A stretch of DNA of 64,000 bases from Flavobacteriales bacterium (GCA_016719225.1 JADKAN010000001.1:868001-932000), one strand, 5' to 3'. Shown: positions 17,381 to 26,415, counted from the first letter of the stretch. Numbers and translations: made by a program. The notes: a model not told the origin generated them from the sequence alone.

Positions 17381-17483
17381 GAGCAGTACTGCCATTGCCG
17401 AGGGTGCACAAGCCGGACTTGTAGTGCGTTGCCCTTTCAAACGTGCACAGAACTTTCGGGGCAGCACCGCGTACCAGTGCCCG

Positions 17484-17846
17484 ATGCTGCGAGTGCTCCT
17501 ATTCCCGTTCCTCTTTGCTACTGCTTTCCTGCAAGCCCAAACGGCCAAGCTCGACCTGCTGAACAGTGTCCAGGTCCAAGGCTTTGTATCGGACAGTCTG
17601 ACCGGTAAGCCGGTTTACGACTGCCTCGTGGAATACTACACGATCGAAGGGCAGCGGAAGGCTGTTTCCAGCGTGAACGAGGATGGACGCTACTCCATGT
17701 TCATCCCCGTCGGTAAGCCGTTCGAATTGCGCATCACCAAGGAGAACGGGTATTGTGAAATGCGCCGGAACGTGGAGGCCGTGCCCTTTGGCGTGAAGGA
17801 GTTCCGCAAGGACCTCTACTTGCAGCCGCATGCGCTCCATCCTTGA
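17484..17846 (+). CDS. small exported carboxypeptidase-regulatory-like protein
   Basis: A 120-residue protein with a signal peptide (RVLLFPFLFATAFLQAQ) followed by a single carboxypeptidase-regulatory-like beta domain: VQGFVSDSLTGKPVYDCLV, then VNEDGRYSMFIPVGKPFELRI. This domain is common at the N-terminus of surface proteins and TonB receptors; here it stands alone. The binding partner is unknown. ATG 17484 gives the signal peptide directly, whereas the frame start at 17424 would add a non-hydrophobic leader. Confidence 0.75.
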   Translation: MLRVLLFPFLFATAFLQAQTAKLDLLNSVQVQGFVSDSLTGKPVYDCLVEYYTIEGQRKAVSSVNEDGRYSMFIPVGKPFELRITKENGYCEMRRNVEAVPFGVKEFRKDLYLQPHALHP

Positions 17847-17853
17847 GCATATC

Positions 17854-17896
17854 CCGGCCTCGTTGTTCAACCGAATAGCGTTCGGTCGTAGGCCGG
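17854..17896. terminator. possible bidirectional terminator between convergent genes
   Basis: CCGGCCT (17854-17860) pairs with AGGCCGG (17890-17896), enclosing a second stem ACCGAA/TTCGGT around TAGCG. It lies in the 56-nt gap between two genes that run toward each other. No long T-run flanks it. Confidence 0.4.
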
Positions 17897-17902
17897 TCAG
17901 GG

Positions 17903-19375
17903 CTAGTTCGTGATCCCGGCCCGGATCTCTTTCCCGCTTTCCCCTTCGATCAGGCAAAGTGCCAAACAGGCGAGCGCGAGCACCTGCACCGGGATGGTAT
18001 ACCTGCTCTGAATGGAAATGGGGATATGGACCAGCCAGATGTAAAGCACCGGATAGAGCAACCAGCGCCGGGCATACCAGCGGTCCCATCTCCGATACAC
18101 CGTCCATGCGATGAATGGTAACCCCAGACCGAAGGTGAAAAAGCTGATCAGGAACGGATACCATGCTTGGAACCAGCCCGCCAGCCCTGTGGGTCGGCCC
18201 ACGATGGGCCGGTCCTCGCCGTGTGGATAGAACACGATGTGTTCCATCGGCATGTTGACGTTGGTGATCCACAACCTTGCCGCAGTGTAGAACCGACTGG
18301 CCACGTAATAGCCCGGCTCTGCGCGCACCATCCCCAGGTTCTCCTTTCCGATGGCTTTGTCCAAGGCTATGGCATAACCGGCCGAGCGGGTAACGAAAAG
18401 GTCCGTGTGGTCCTTTTCCATCAAGGGGATCAAGGCCAGGTCGATGCTATCCCGTGCCGGGTCCGCCACCGAATCAATGCGCTGCCATTGATGTTGGAAC
18501 TCCGTATAATTCAGAGCGGCTTGGTCGGGGCCGGTCCATGGAAGAGCTTCCCTTCCAAAAAAGCTGTACGCGAAATAGTGCATGCTCCCATAACCGGGCA
18601 GTTCCAATTGCCATATGCCCAGGTTCGATACCACTGAACTGCCGGTGAGAGGGACCGGCGAAAAGTGGCCATGGACTGAATAGTTCCAGCAACCAAAAGG
18701 TAGCGGGCCGAGAAGGGCGAAGCAAATGGCCATCATCGCGTTGCGCTTCAGCAGCGTGACCCGTTCAGGCTTAGGCACCACCACAGCGTCCAGAACAAGC
18801 ACGAAAACCGGAAGAAAGAGCAGAACGGGCCGGATCCAGAAGCCGACCGCCAACAAAACACCGAGTTTAAGCCAACCCCCACTCCTGCTCATTCCCAGGA
18901 AACCAACGAAAGCCGCACCGGTGATGAGGAGCACCATCAGTGTTTCCGGCAGGACCAGCTGGGTATAGTAAAGCAGCTGCAGTTGGGGAGCTACCAACAG
19001 CAGGAAGGCATTCGCTGCCGCGACGCCGTGCTGCGACCTTCGTAAAAATCGCACGGTCATAAGGACAACCCCGAACTGCAAGAGCAACTGGATCAACTTC
19101 ACCCAAACGACGTTGGTGGAAAGCAGGCGCACGAGCAACAGAAAGGCGGGGTAACCCTGCGTGCGGTAGGTGTCGATCGGCGCTGGCGAAAAGATGTTCC
19201 ACCAATATGAGAAGGTGCCGTGTGCCATGCCTTCCGCCAAGCCGACGTAGGTGGCTTGGTCGCCGGAGACCTCGTTCCGGAACAGGACTACCGCAGCCAC
19301 GGACGCTAAGGCATACAGCGCTAACAGCCATGGCGTCAGCGCCGGACGGTCCAAGTAGTTGATCCACTTTCTCAT
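17903..19375 (-). CDS. GT-C-fold membrane glycosyltransferase (GT39/PMT-like)
   Basis: A 490-residue protein with about ten membrane helices. Near the N-terminus the first periplasmic loop has NEVSGDQATYVGLAEGMAHG, including an acidic residue where GT-C enzymes bind metal or donor. Helix-rich parts include LLALYALASVAAVVLF and PVLYIWLVHIPISI. Such enzymes transfer sugars from polyprenyl-phosphate carriers on the outer face of the inner membrane. It starts 1 nt after a GT2 gene stops, and that GT2 abuts another, so the three form one operon. The model is synthesis of a lipid-linked sugar by GT2 enzymes and its use by this protein. Acceptor and sugar are unknown. Confidence 0.82.
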   Translation of the reverse strand: MRKWINYLDRPALTPWLLALYALASVAAVVLFRNEVSGDQATYVGLAEGMAHGTFSYWWNIFSPAPIDTYRTQGYPAFLLLVRLLSTNVVWVKLIQLLLQFGVVLMTVRFLRRSQHGVAAANAFLLLVAPQLQLLYYTQLVLPETLMVLLITGAAFVGFLGMSRSGGWLKLGVLLAVGFWIRPVLLFLPVFVLVLDAVVVPKPERVTLLKRNAMMAICFALLGPLPFGCWNYSVHGHFSPVPLTGSSVVSNLGIWQLELPGYGSMHYFAYSFFGREALPWTGPDQAALNYTEFQHQWQRIDSVADPARDSIDLALIPLMEKDHTDLFVTRSAGYAIALDKAIGKENLGMVRAEPGYYVASRFYTAARLWITNVNMPMEHIVFYPHGEDRPIVGRPTGLAGWFQAWYPFLISFFTFGLGLPFIAWTVYRRWDRWYARRWLLYPVLYIWLVHIPISIQSRYTIPVQVLALACLALCLIEGESGKEIRAGITN

Positions 19376-19376
19376 C

Positions 19377-20102
19377 TCAGCTACGTTTTCCGGTCCATTT
19401 TTCCCGAAGGCATCCGAGCACCAAGCGCATGTACGGAGCAATGAGCGGAAGTAGCCGCATTTTGGATTCTCCGGCTTCGCGCCCGTACCAATTCGAAGGC
19501 ACGATCGTGTAGGTAGCGCCGCGAACGATCGCCTTCAACGGGAGCTCCACCTCCAACTCGAATCCCGTGGCATGCAGGGGGAACAAGCCATCCATAACGG
19601 AGCGGCGATAGAGCTTGAACGGATTGGTGATATCGTTGTAGCGGATCTGGAAGACGACGGAAAGGAAGAGGTTGGCAACACGGTTCATCAACCACTTGCC
19701 GCGCGGATAGCCCGTAACGATCGCACCGGTCATGGCCCTGCTACCGAAGACACAATCCACTTTGCCGCTGTCCATGGCCGCATGGAAACGCAGTAGGTCG
19801 TGCGGATCGTCGCTAAGATCCGCCATCATAATGGTGACCCGGTCCCCGGCGTAACGCTCCAACCCGTAGCGGATCGCGTAGCCGAAACCGTTGGGTCCGT
19901 CATTATCCAACGGTCGCAACGTCGGCACTTCCCGGGTAAGGTCCTTCAGCACCTGCCATGTGGAATCCGTACTGTGGTCGTTCACCACCACCAGTTCGTG
20001 GGGCACCCCGGCAGCGCTTAACACGCCATGGATGGTATTGATGGTGCGCGGCAACGAGGCTTCCTCATTGTGGGCAGGGATCACAACGCTCAGCATGCGC
20101 AA
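19377..20102 (-). CDS. GT2-family glycosyltransferase (dolichyl-phosphate-mannose-synthase-like)
   Basis: A 241-residue cytoplasmic family-2 glycosyltransferase. It begins MRMLSVVIPAHNEEASLP, with the nucleotide-binding DHSTDST and a catalytic-type MMADLSDDPHDL (the DxD equivalent), then ITNPFKLYRRS and GFELEVELPLKA, as in polyprenyl-phosphate mannosyl/glucosyl transferases. It lacks C-terminal membrane helices. It directly abuts the gene before it (no gap) and the GT-C gene after it (1 nt), so it is translated from the same message. It likely charges a polyprenyl phosphate with a sugar from a nucleotide donor. Confidence 0.9.
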   Translation of the reverse strand: MRMLSVVIPAHNEEASLPRTINTIHGVLSAAGVPHELVVVNDHSTDSTWQVLKDLTREVPTLRPLDNDGPNGFGYAIRYGLERYAGDRVTIMMADLSDDPHDLLRFHAAMDSGKVDCVFGSRAMTGAIVTGYPRGKWLMNRVANLFLSVVFQIRYNDITNPFKLYRRSVMDGLFPLHATGFELEVELPLKAIVRGATYTIVPSNWYGREAGESKMRLLPLIAPYMRLVLGCLREKWTGKRS

Positions 20103-21101
20103 CTATTCGCTCACCACGTTGCGCTTGTTGCCCAATACGCCCAACACATTGCTGTGCCGCTCTTCCGCCGTGAAGTACAAGGGACGGCCGCGTACGCTGA
20201 TCATGATCTGTCCGAGGTACTCGCTGATCACCACGAAGAAGGCGCAGATGAATAAGAAGTAGATCGCCTGTTGGGCGCTCAACGCGACCCAGCCCGGCGC
20301 TCGGTCAGCCATGAAGAAATAGATCCCCATGATGAAGAAACCGTAGAGTACATCGAAGAACAGGCCTAACAGACCCACATAGGTGAGCAAACGCAAGGGA
20401 TGCACGGAATTCTGCGCTGTGATGTTCACCGCCCGAACGATGCTTTCGCCCAAGGTCTGCCGGGATAGCCACAATTCGGGGCGCTCCAAGAGATAGTCGT
20501 GGTGCAGGGTGTGCAGACCCGCGTAGCCCGCCTGAACGCTGAGGTATCCGCTGGGGTCGCGCAGCTTGAGCAATGTGTTCACCACCGCACGGGGCATCGC
20601 CGCCAAGCGGGTAAGGCCCGGGTCCAGCTCCACGCGCAACGTGCGCGATGCGTACCATTGGAACAAACGTTGACCCGTTCGCCGCAGCAGGCCGCCGGCC
20701 GGCTTGTTCAAGGCCCGTCCGAAGATCACGCGTTCCGTTTCCTGGCAGCGTGCCATTACCAAAGGCAGTTCTTCCATGGGGTCCTGCCCCAGCACGGCCA
20801 GCACTACATGGTACCCGATAGCTTGGTCCATCCCGGCATAGCCGGCGATCTCCTCGCCGAAGCTCCGGTGGAGCCGCACGTAACGCACGAACGGCAAGCG
20901 GTCCAAAAGGTCCTTCACATCCTGGGTGAACGCATCCGTCCCGGAATCGTCCACCAGCACCACTTCGAAATAGGCGAACCGCTCCGTGAGCGAACGATGC
21001 AGCACGGACACCTTACTGGCCAACATGCCTTTGGCGTCCAACGGAAGTACCACCACGAAGGAGGCCAACGTGGAATTCGAACGTTCCTGAAGTGGCGGCA
21101 T
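20103..21101 (-). CDS. GT2-family glycosyltransferase with two C-terminal membrane helices (GtrB/ArnC-like)
   Basis: A 332-residue protein: a GT-A catalytic domain (SFVVVLPLDA, FEVVLVDDSGTD, LAVLGQDPMEELP) followed by two strong membrane helices (VGLLGLFFDVLYGFFIMGIY and AIYFLFICAFFVVISEYLG). This is the layout of GtrB/ArnC polyprenyl-phosphate glycosyltransferases. The usual DxD is replaced by GQDP. ATG 21101 is preferred; the longer frame to 21518 overlaps the divergent SDR gene. It is first in an operon with a second GT2 and a GT-C-like enzyme. The 108-nt gap to the divergent SDR gene probably carries promoters for both arms. Confidence 0.88.
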   Translation of the reverse strand: MPPLQERSNSTLASFVVVLPLDAKGMLASKVSVLHRSLTERFAYFEVVLVDDSGTDAFTQDVKDLLDRLPFVRYVRLHRSFGEEIAGYAGMDQAIGYHVVLAVLGQDPMEELPLVMARCQETERVIFGRALNKPAGGLLRRTGQRLFQWYASRTLRVELDPGLTRLAAMPRAVVNTLLKLRDPSGYLSVQAGYAGLHTLHHDYLLERPELWLSRQTLGESIVRAVNITAQNSVHPLRLLTYVGLLGLFFDVLYGFFIMGIYFFMADRAPGWVALSAQQAIYFLFICAFFVVISEYLGQIMISVRGRPLYFTAEERHSNVLGVLGNKRNVVSE

Positions 21102-21209
21102 CGGCCAAATGTACACGGCACGCAAGCATTTTTTCCGCATCTTGCCGGGCATCAGGCCGGAGCTTCTCCGGCTCACCGGAACCCCGCCTATTACACGCAC
21201 TTGGAACCC

Positions 21210-21977
21210 ATGGACGCACTGATCGGACACACCGGTTTTGTTGGCGGCAACCTGGCCAAATGCCATGCGTTCCAAGCGCTTTTCAACTCCGCCAATATCG
21301 ATCAGGCGAAGCACCAAGCCTTTGACCTCTTGATCTGCGCCGGGGTGCGTGCCGAAAAATGGATCGCGAACCGCGATGGGCAAAAAGACAGGTCTGACAT
21401 TCAGGCGCTGGTGGATGTGCTGGCCACGGTGAAAGCCAGAACGCCGGTGCTGATCTCCACCACCGATGTCTATTCGGACACCCGGGGAAAGACCGAGCTG
21501 GATGCTACCGATGAACAAAATGGCCAGCCCTATGGTCGGAACCGCGCCTACTTTGAACGTGCATTCATCGAGATCTTTCCGAATGCGTTGGTCCTTCGGC
21601 TACCGGGGCTTTTCGGGCCCGGGTTGAAAAAGAACGTTGTGCACGACCTGGTGAAGGGCCACGAAGTGGAGAAGATCAACACGGATGGCGTCCACCAGTA
21701 TTACGATGTAAAGTGGTTGTGGAAGGATGTCAGGAAGTCTTTGGACCTTGGCATAACAACACTGAACATCTCCTCGCCGCCCATGAAAGTGGAGGACATC
21801 TGTACGGAGGTCTTCGGTGTGCATTTAAAGCAGCCGCGCCCGGATGCCCCGCATTATGACATGCGCTCGGTGCATGCTAAACCATGGGGCGGCCACGATG
21901 GTTATTTGTACGGAAGGGAAGAGATCTTGCGGGCCATGAAGGCCTTTGTTGCCGAGCAACGCGCCTTGCGCCCATGA
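21210..21977 (+). CDS. NAD(P)-dependent epimerase/dehydratase-like SDR
   Basis: A 255-residue extended-SDR-like protein with a Rossmann start MDALIGHTGFVGGNLA, then LLICAGV, the catalytic Ser/Thr region LISTTDVYSD, and GLFGPGLKKN. The catalytic motif reads Y108-GRN-R112, so the usual YxxxK lysine is arginine. No C-terminal substrate domain of classical length is present, making it shorter than UDP-sugar epimerases. It overlaps the next gene by 4 nt (ATGA), so the three plus-strand genes form an operon: SDR, TIM-barrel isomerase, flavoprotein. The likely substrate is a nucleotide- or free sugar for the divergent glycosyltransferases, by context only. Confidence 0.82.
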   Translation: MDALIGHTGFVGGNLAKCHAFQALFNSANIDQAKHQAFDLLICAGVRAEKWIANRDGQKDRSDIQALVDVLATVKARTPVLISTTDVYSDTRGKTELDATDEQNGQPYGRNRAYFERAFIEIFPNALVLRLPGLFGPGLKKNVVHDLVKGHEVEKINTDGVHQYYDVKWLWKDVRKSLDLGITTLNISSPPMKVEDICTEVFGVHLKQPRPDAPHYDMRSVHAKPWGGHDGYLYGREEILRAMKAFVAEQRALRP

Positions 21978-22813
21978 AACTGGCGGTATCCTCCTTCGCT
22001 TGGCCTCCTGAATGCACCCCCGCGGTCCGCTCCGGGTTAACGCATCTCCCGGAAGTGAAAGGCGTAGAACTCGTGCTGCCCATGACTTTCCCTGATCCGG
22101 CGAGGACCACACGGTCCGAGGCCGTTGAAGTGAGGGATGCTTGGAATGAAGCAGGTCTTTCGGTAGTGTCGGTGCAATCCTTGGTCTTCGGCAACCCGGA
22201 CCTGCGCCTTTTCGGCGACGAAGATGTGAGCATGCGTTTATTGGACCATTTGGAGTACATGGGCCGGTTGGCCGATTGGCTCGGCGCCCGGGTCATGGTC
22301 TTCGGATCACCGGCCAACCGTTTGCGGGGCGACCTGACGATGGACGAAGCGCTTTACAAAGCAGCCGGTTTTTTCAAGCAATTGGGCCAACGGATAAGCC
22401 CATTGGATGTCACCGTCTGTATAGAGCCGAACCCGTCCATCTATGCGGGTTGCGACTTCATCAACACCATGGCGCAAGCCGCGCAACTCGTGGAGATGGT
22501 GGACCATCCGTCTGTCCGGGTACAATGCGATACCGGGGCCATCATACACGAACAACGGTCCGGAGCAACGCCTTCCGCTGGCGCACTGGAAAATGCGCTT
22601 CAACGATCCGCCCACTTGCACATTTCCAATCCCGGTCTTCTTCCGCTCCAGGACAGCGATGGTGAACAAGCCCGATGCGCCGAGCAGGTCCTGCCACACT
22701 TGCACCTTTCTTGGGCCAGCATCGAGATGCGCACCCCGCCCGGTGCCGATCCCTTGGCCGCGATCGAGCGTGCGGTGGGGGCGGTCCGCGGGTGGTACCC
22801 CATTGAGCCCTGA
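21974..22813 (+). CDS. sugar phosphate isomerase/epimerase-like TIM-barrel protein
   Basis: A 279-residue protein resembling the xylose-isomerase-like TIM-barrel superfamily. It begins MKLAVSSFAW, then VKGVELVLPM, SVVSVQSLVFG, ARVMVFGSP, VTVCIEPNP, VRVQCDTGA, LHISNPGLLPL. The acidic and His ligand positions expected in metal-dependent members (Glu in IEPN, Asp in CDTG, His in LHIS) are present in order. It overlaps the SDR stop by 4 nt and ends 2 nt before the flavoprotein start. The reaction is unknown; keto-aldose isomerisation or epimerisation of a sugar in the same locus is the natural guess. Confidence 0.82.
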   Translation: MKLAVSSFAWPPECTPAVRSGLTHLPEVKGVELVLPMTFPDPARTTRSEAVEVRDAWNEAGLSVVSVQSLVFGNPDLRLFGDEDVSMRLLDHLEYMGRLADWLGARVMVFGSPANRLRGDLTMDEALYKAAGFFKQLGQRISPLDVTVCIEPNPSIYAGCDFINTMAQAAQLVEMVDHPSVRVQCDTGAIIHEQRSGATPSAGALENALQRSAHLHISNPGLLPLQDSDGEQARCAEQVLPHLHLSWASIEMRTPPGADPLAAIERAVGAVRGWYPIEP

Positions 22814-22815
22814 GC

Positions 22816-23958
22816 ATGCCGGACCGCAACAACGTTGACGTGCTGGTGATCGGCGGTGGCTTCTTCGGATGCTACTTGGCCTGCCATGCAGCGAAGCGCG
22901 GGCTGCGCGTCCTCCTTGCCGAAGCACGCAGTGAGTTGATGCAGGCGGCGTCCCTTGTGAATCAAGCCCGCATCCACAACGGATACCACTATCCGCGGAG
23001 CATCCTTACCGGCATCCGTTCGCAAGCCAATTTCGAGCGCTTCACCGCGGAATTCCCTGCGGCGGCCCACGCCGATTTCACACACCTGTATGCCATTGCA
23101 GGCCAAGGCGGGCACATCACAGCGCAGCAGTTCGCCTTGTTCTGCGACCGCATCGGGGCCGAGTATAAAGAAGCCGGTACAAAGGATGCGTCCGCCTTCG
23201 ACCGCGACCGCGTGGAAGCCGTGTTCCGCGTAAAGGAATGGGCCTTTGATGCGGAGGCCCTCCGGCAACACATGGCCGCCGAGCTAGCACGCCTGGATGT
23301 CGATGTGCACTTGGATACGCGCGTGCTCAGGGCTGTCTCCGCCGGACCCGCCGCGTTGGAGGCCACGCTGTCGAGTGGTCAGGTCGTCCATGCCGCCATG
23401 GCGCTGAATTGCACCTATGCCGAGCTGAACACGGTGGCGAAAGGCTCGGCCACACCCTTACTTCCCCTGAAGCAGGAATTAGTGGAGATCGCCTTGATGG
23501 ACGTGCCACCGGAGCTGGACCGTCTGGGTTGGACCATCATGGACGGGCCTTTCTGTAGCAGCTTGCCCTTCCCCGCCAGGAAGTCCCGTTCACTGTACCA
23601 TGTGCGGTACAGTACCCACGGCCATTGGATGGAAGGCGGCGAAGGACCCGCGCACGATGTTCTGGGTTTGCTGGAAGGCGAGATGCCCCGCACCCATTTC
23701 CAGCACATGGTGCACGATGGCGAGCGTTTCGTTCCTGCCTTGCGGAAGGCGCGGTATGCCGGTTCGCTGTGGACGGTGCGCACCAAACTTCCCGGCAGTG
23801 CGCAGACGGACAGCCGGCCTATCCTCTTCCGGCAAGCGCCGCATCTACAGGACATGTACCACGTGCTGGGCGGTAAAATGGACAATGTATTCGATCTGGA
23901 ACCGTACCTCGATGAAGCACTGGATGCCCGTTCCATGAGAACGCCCCCGGTCATTTGA
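22816..23958 (+). CDS. FAD-dependent oxidoreductase (DAO-like)
   Basis: A 380-residue flavoprotein. The dinucleotide-binding start is VDVLVIGGGFFGCYLA, followed by LLAEARSELMQAASLVNQAR and IHNGYHYPRS. The last motif is characteristic of a DAO-type subfamily often encoded in surface-polysaccharide loci. C-terminal GGKMDNVFDLEPYLDE closes the FAD domain. It ends the SDR-isomerase-flavoprotein operon. It probably oxidises a sugar or amine alcohol, but the substrate cannot be read from sequence. Its stop codon lies within the loop of a strong terminator hairpin. Confidence 0.85.
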   Translation: MPDRNNVDVLVIGGGFFGCYLACHAAKRGLRVLLAEARSELMQAASLVNQARIHNGYHYPRSILTGIRSQANFERFTAEFPAAAHADFTHLYAIAGQGGHITAQQFALFCDRIGAEYKEAGTKDASAFDRDRVEAVFRVKEWAFDAEALRQHMAAELARLDVDVHLDTRVLRAVSAGPAALEATLSSGQVVHAAMALNCTYAELNTVAKGSATPLLPLKQELVEIALMDVPPELDRLGWTIMDGPFCSSLPFPARKSRSLYHVRYSTHGHWMEGGEGPAHDVLGLLEGEMPRTHFQHMVHDGERFVPALRKARYAGSLWTVRTKLPGSAQTDSRPILFRQAPHLQDMYHVLGGKMDNVFDLEPYLDEALDARSMRTPPVI

Positions 23959-23974
23959 TCGACCGGGGGCGTTC
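23939..23974. terminator. strong bidirectional terminator overlapping a stop codon
   Basis: GAACGCCCCCGGTC (23939-23952) and GACCGGGGGCGTTC (23961-23974) form a perfect 14-bp stem with an 8-nt loop that contains the flavoprotein TGA. It lies between convergent genes (the minus gene ends at 23996) and is followed by ATTTCC. Confidence 0.8.
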
Positions 23975-23995
23975 ATTTCCGTCCAGAAGGAACGC

Positions 23996-26236
23996 TCAAT
24001 TCCGCGCTTTCACAGGTTTTCCAGTGGAACTGGAAGGAGCTGGCGCCATCACAGGCGCTGGCTCTCCCACCGCCTTTTTCACCAAGGTCATTTCGTCCAC
24101 GAGGTGCGTTGCGCCGGCGTATTTGTCGATCACCCAAAGCACATAGCGGATGTCCACGCTGATGGTGCGCTGTAGCTCGGGCTCGTAACTGATGTCGCCG
24201 CTCATGGCCTCCCAGTTGCCATCGAATGCGATGCCGATGAGCTCACCGTTGCCGTTGATCACCGGGCTGCCGCTGTTGCCACCGGTAATGTCGTTCTCGC
24301 TGAGGAAGCAGATCGGCAAGGAGCCATCCGCATTCGCATACCGGCCGAAATCCTTCCCGATCAATAGGTCATGCTCGCGCTGTGGAACAACGAACTCATC
24401 ATTCGTGTTGTCCTCTTTCTGCAGAATGCCGAGCTGTGTCGTGGCCAGGTCGTAATGTACCGCGTCCGCAGGGCTGTAGTCGTTCGCGATCCCGTACGTG
24501 AGGCGCTCGGTGCTGTTGGCGTTCGGATACCACATTTTCTGCGGGTCCTTTGCGCGCATGGCCTCCACCATCAGGCGGTAGCCCTTGTCGATCTTCACCT
24601 GTGCCTCCTGCACGCCGGGCCCAATCACGCCACGGTAGAAATTCAAGCAGCTCGACATCGTCTGCATGCCCATGTCCTTCTGCAAGGTCTTCAGCTTGGG
24701 ATTGTTCAGGAAAGCCATCAGGCGCGTGCTGTCCGTGAGCACGCTGGTCTTGAACATGGCTGCGGCCCATGCGTTGTAGTCGCCCTTGTATTTCTTGTCC
24801 ACCGTTGCAATGATGTCCGGCTGCTGCGAAGGCTCGAGGTCCTTCTTGATCAGGTTGAACATGGCGGCGGTGACATCCTGGTCCGTGGCCGGATCGTAGT
24901 CTTTCCAGAATTCGCGCGCGCTGGCCTTAACGCGGTCGGTCATGGCCTTTATGCGTTCCGTGTTCTTGGGGTCGTTCTCCAATTGCATCATCAGGCCGTA
25001 CATCCTGAACCCGAATATCACTGCTTCGCTGCCAAAGGCGCCCTCTTGCATGTAGGTGCTGGCCTTTTCATACTTGGCACGCTCGGCATAACCGTCACTC
25101 AGGTCCGCCTGCAGTCCGCCGTACTTGGCCTTGCGGGTCGCATCCGCGTTCACCCATGCCATCAGCGCTTCTTCCTGTGCCTTCTTCTTTTCGAACACGT
25201 GCTGGGCTTTCAACCCTTTCTGCTGGCCGATGAAATACTTCCAGTAGTTGGCGATCTGTGCATACTTGCTGGCATACTTGATGCGCGTGGTATCATCGGC
25301 ATCCATGTGTTCCTTCATGGCCTCCAGCTTCGCGCCTCGGATCTTCACCCGGCTTGGCTGTTCCACGTCCAACGCAAGCTTCACGCCGTCGCTGTTCAGG
25401 AAACGGTCGGTGCTCCCGGGGAAGCCCATGATCATGGTGAAGTCGCCCTTCTTAACACCGTCCAAGCTCACCGGGAAATGCCACTTGGGCTTGAACGGGA
25501 TGTTCTCCTTTGCATAGGCTGCTGGTTCACCGTCAGGTCCGGTGTAGATGCGGAACATGCTGAAGTCGCCGGTGTGGCGGGGCCACTGCCAGTTGTCGGT
25601 GTCGCCGCCGAACTTGCCGATGGCGTTGGGTGGTGCTCCCACCAGACGCACGTCGGGGTAGCTCTTGTAAACGAAGAGGTAGAACTCGTTCCCCTCGAAC
25701 ATCACCTTGAAATCCGCGAGGATGTGCGGCTGGCCTTCTGTCGCCTTACGCTCCAGTTCGGCACCGATCACTTCAAGGATGGAGTCGCGTGCTTCTTCGC
25801 TGATGCCTTCAGGCAACGCCGATCGCACCGTGTCCGTGACGTCTGTGATGTACTGCAGGAAGCTTACCTCGAACGAGGCCGGGCTCTCCTGGTCGCGGGT
25901 CATGGCCCAGAATCCGTCGGTCAGGTAGTCGTGTTCCACGCTGCTGATGTTCTGGATCGCATCGTAGCCGCAATGGTGGTTCGTCAACATCAGGCCGTCC
26001 GCGCTCACCACTTCACCGGTGCAGAATCCGCCGCCCAAACGGGCCACGGCATCTTTCATGCTGGCATGGTTCAAACTATAGATGTCGTCCGCGGTGAGCT
26101 TGAAGCCCATTTCGCGCATCTCGGACTCGTTCACCTGCTTCAACTTGTTCAGCAGCCACATCCCCTCACCGGCCCAACTGGCGGGTATGGTGAACACGGC
26201 AATGGCCATGAGGGCCACGTACTTTTTAAACTTCAT
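23996..26236 (-). CDS. S46 family dipeptidyl-peptidase, DPP7-like
   Basis: A 746-residue periplasmic serine peptidase that removes dipeptides from peptide N-termini. The signal peptide (LMAIAVFTIPASWA) is followed by the catalytic His in TNHHCGYD (about residue 88), Asp in GGDTDNWQWPRHTGDF, and Ser in ITGGNSGSPV. The specificity loop reads AFDGNWEAMSGDI. Gly at this place is the DPP7 type, preferring hydrophobic residues, whereas DPP11 enzymes carry Arg. Length fits the family. Start MKFKK (26236) is preferred, with a TACCTTTG box at 26287-26294 on the minus strand. In Bacteroidota these enzymes support growth on peptides. Confidence 0.93.
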   Translation of the reverse strand: MKFKKYVALMAIAVFTIPASWAGEGMWLLNKLKQVNESEMREMGFKLTADDIYSLNHASMKDAVARLGGGFCTGEVVSADGLMLTNHHCGYDAIQNISSVEHDYLTDGFWAMTRDQESPASFEVSFLQYITDVTDTVRSALPEGISEEARDSILEVIGAELERKATEGQPHILADFKVMFEGNEFYLFVYKSYPDVRLVGAPPNAIGKFGGDTDNWQWPRHTGDFSMFRIYTGPDGEPAAYAKENIPFKPKWHFPVSLDGVKKGDFTMIMGFPGSTDRFLNSDGVKLALDVEQPSRVKIRGAKLEAMKEHMDADDTTRIKYASKYAQIANYWKYFIGQQKGLKAQHVFEKKKAQEEALMAWVNADATRKAKYGGLQADLSDGYAERAKYEKASTYMQEGAFGSEAVIFGFRMYGLMMQLENDPKNTERIKAMTDRVKASAREFWKDYDPATDQDVTAAMFNLIKKDLEPSQQPDIIATVDKKYKGDYNAWAAAMFKTSVLTDSTRLMAFLNNPKLKTLQKDMGMQTMSSCLNFYRGVIGPGVQEAQVKIDKGYRLMVEAMRAKDPQKMWYPNANSTERLTYGIANDYSPADAVHYDLATTQLGILQKEDNTNDEFVVPQREHDLLIGKDFGRYANADGSLPICFLSENDITGGNSGSPVINGNGELIGIAFDGNWEAMSGDISYEPELQRTISVDIRYVLWVIDKYAGATHLVDEMTLVKKAVGEPAPVMAPAPSSSTGKPVKARN

Positions 26237-26286
26237 GCGGTCGTTTATGGATTTGTAGCTCCCGTCCGGCTCTTCCGGAAAGTCCG

Positions 26287-26294
26287 CAAAGGTA
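26287..26294 (-). promoter_or_regulatory. -7 promoter box, TACCTTTG
   Basis: Exact TAnnTTTG on the minus strand, 50 nt upstream of the S46 peptidase start. Confidence 0.5.
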
Positions 26295-26415
26295 ACCCGG
26301 AGGCCCGATCGGCCCGGGTAACTATGATGAGCGGTGAACACTGGTCGCCGACTGCTTCAACGACCATCGGCACCAGCGGACCGGCCATCGGTAGACCCGC
26401 AGTCGCACCCCTGCT

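Noticed and set aside
20499..21209. Long plus-strand extension of the SDR gene
   Set aside because: It is antisense to the GT2 gene at 20103-21101; the Rossmann motif starts at 21210.
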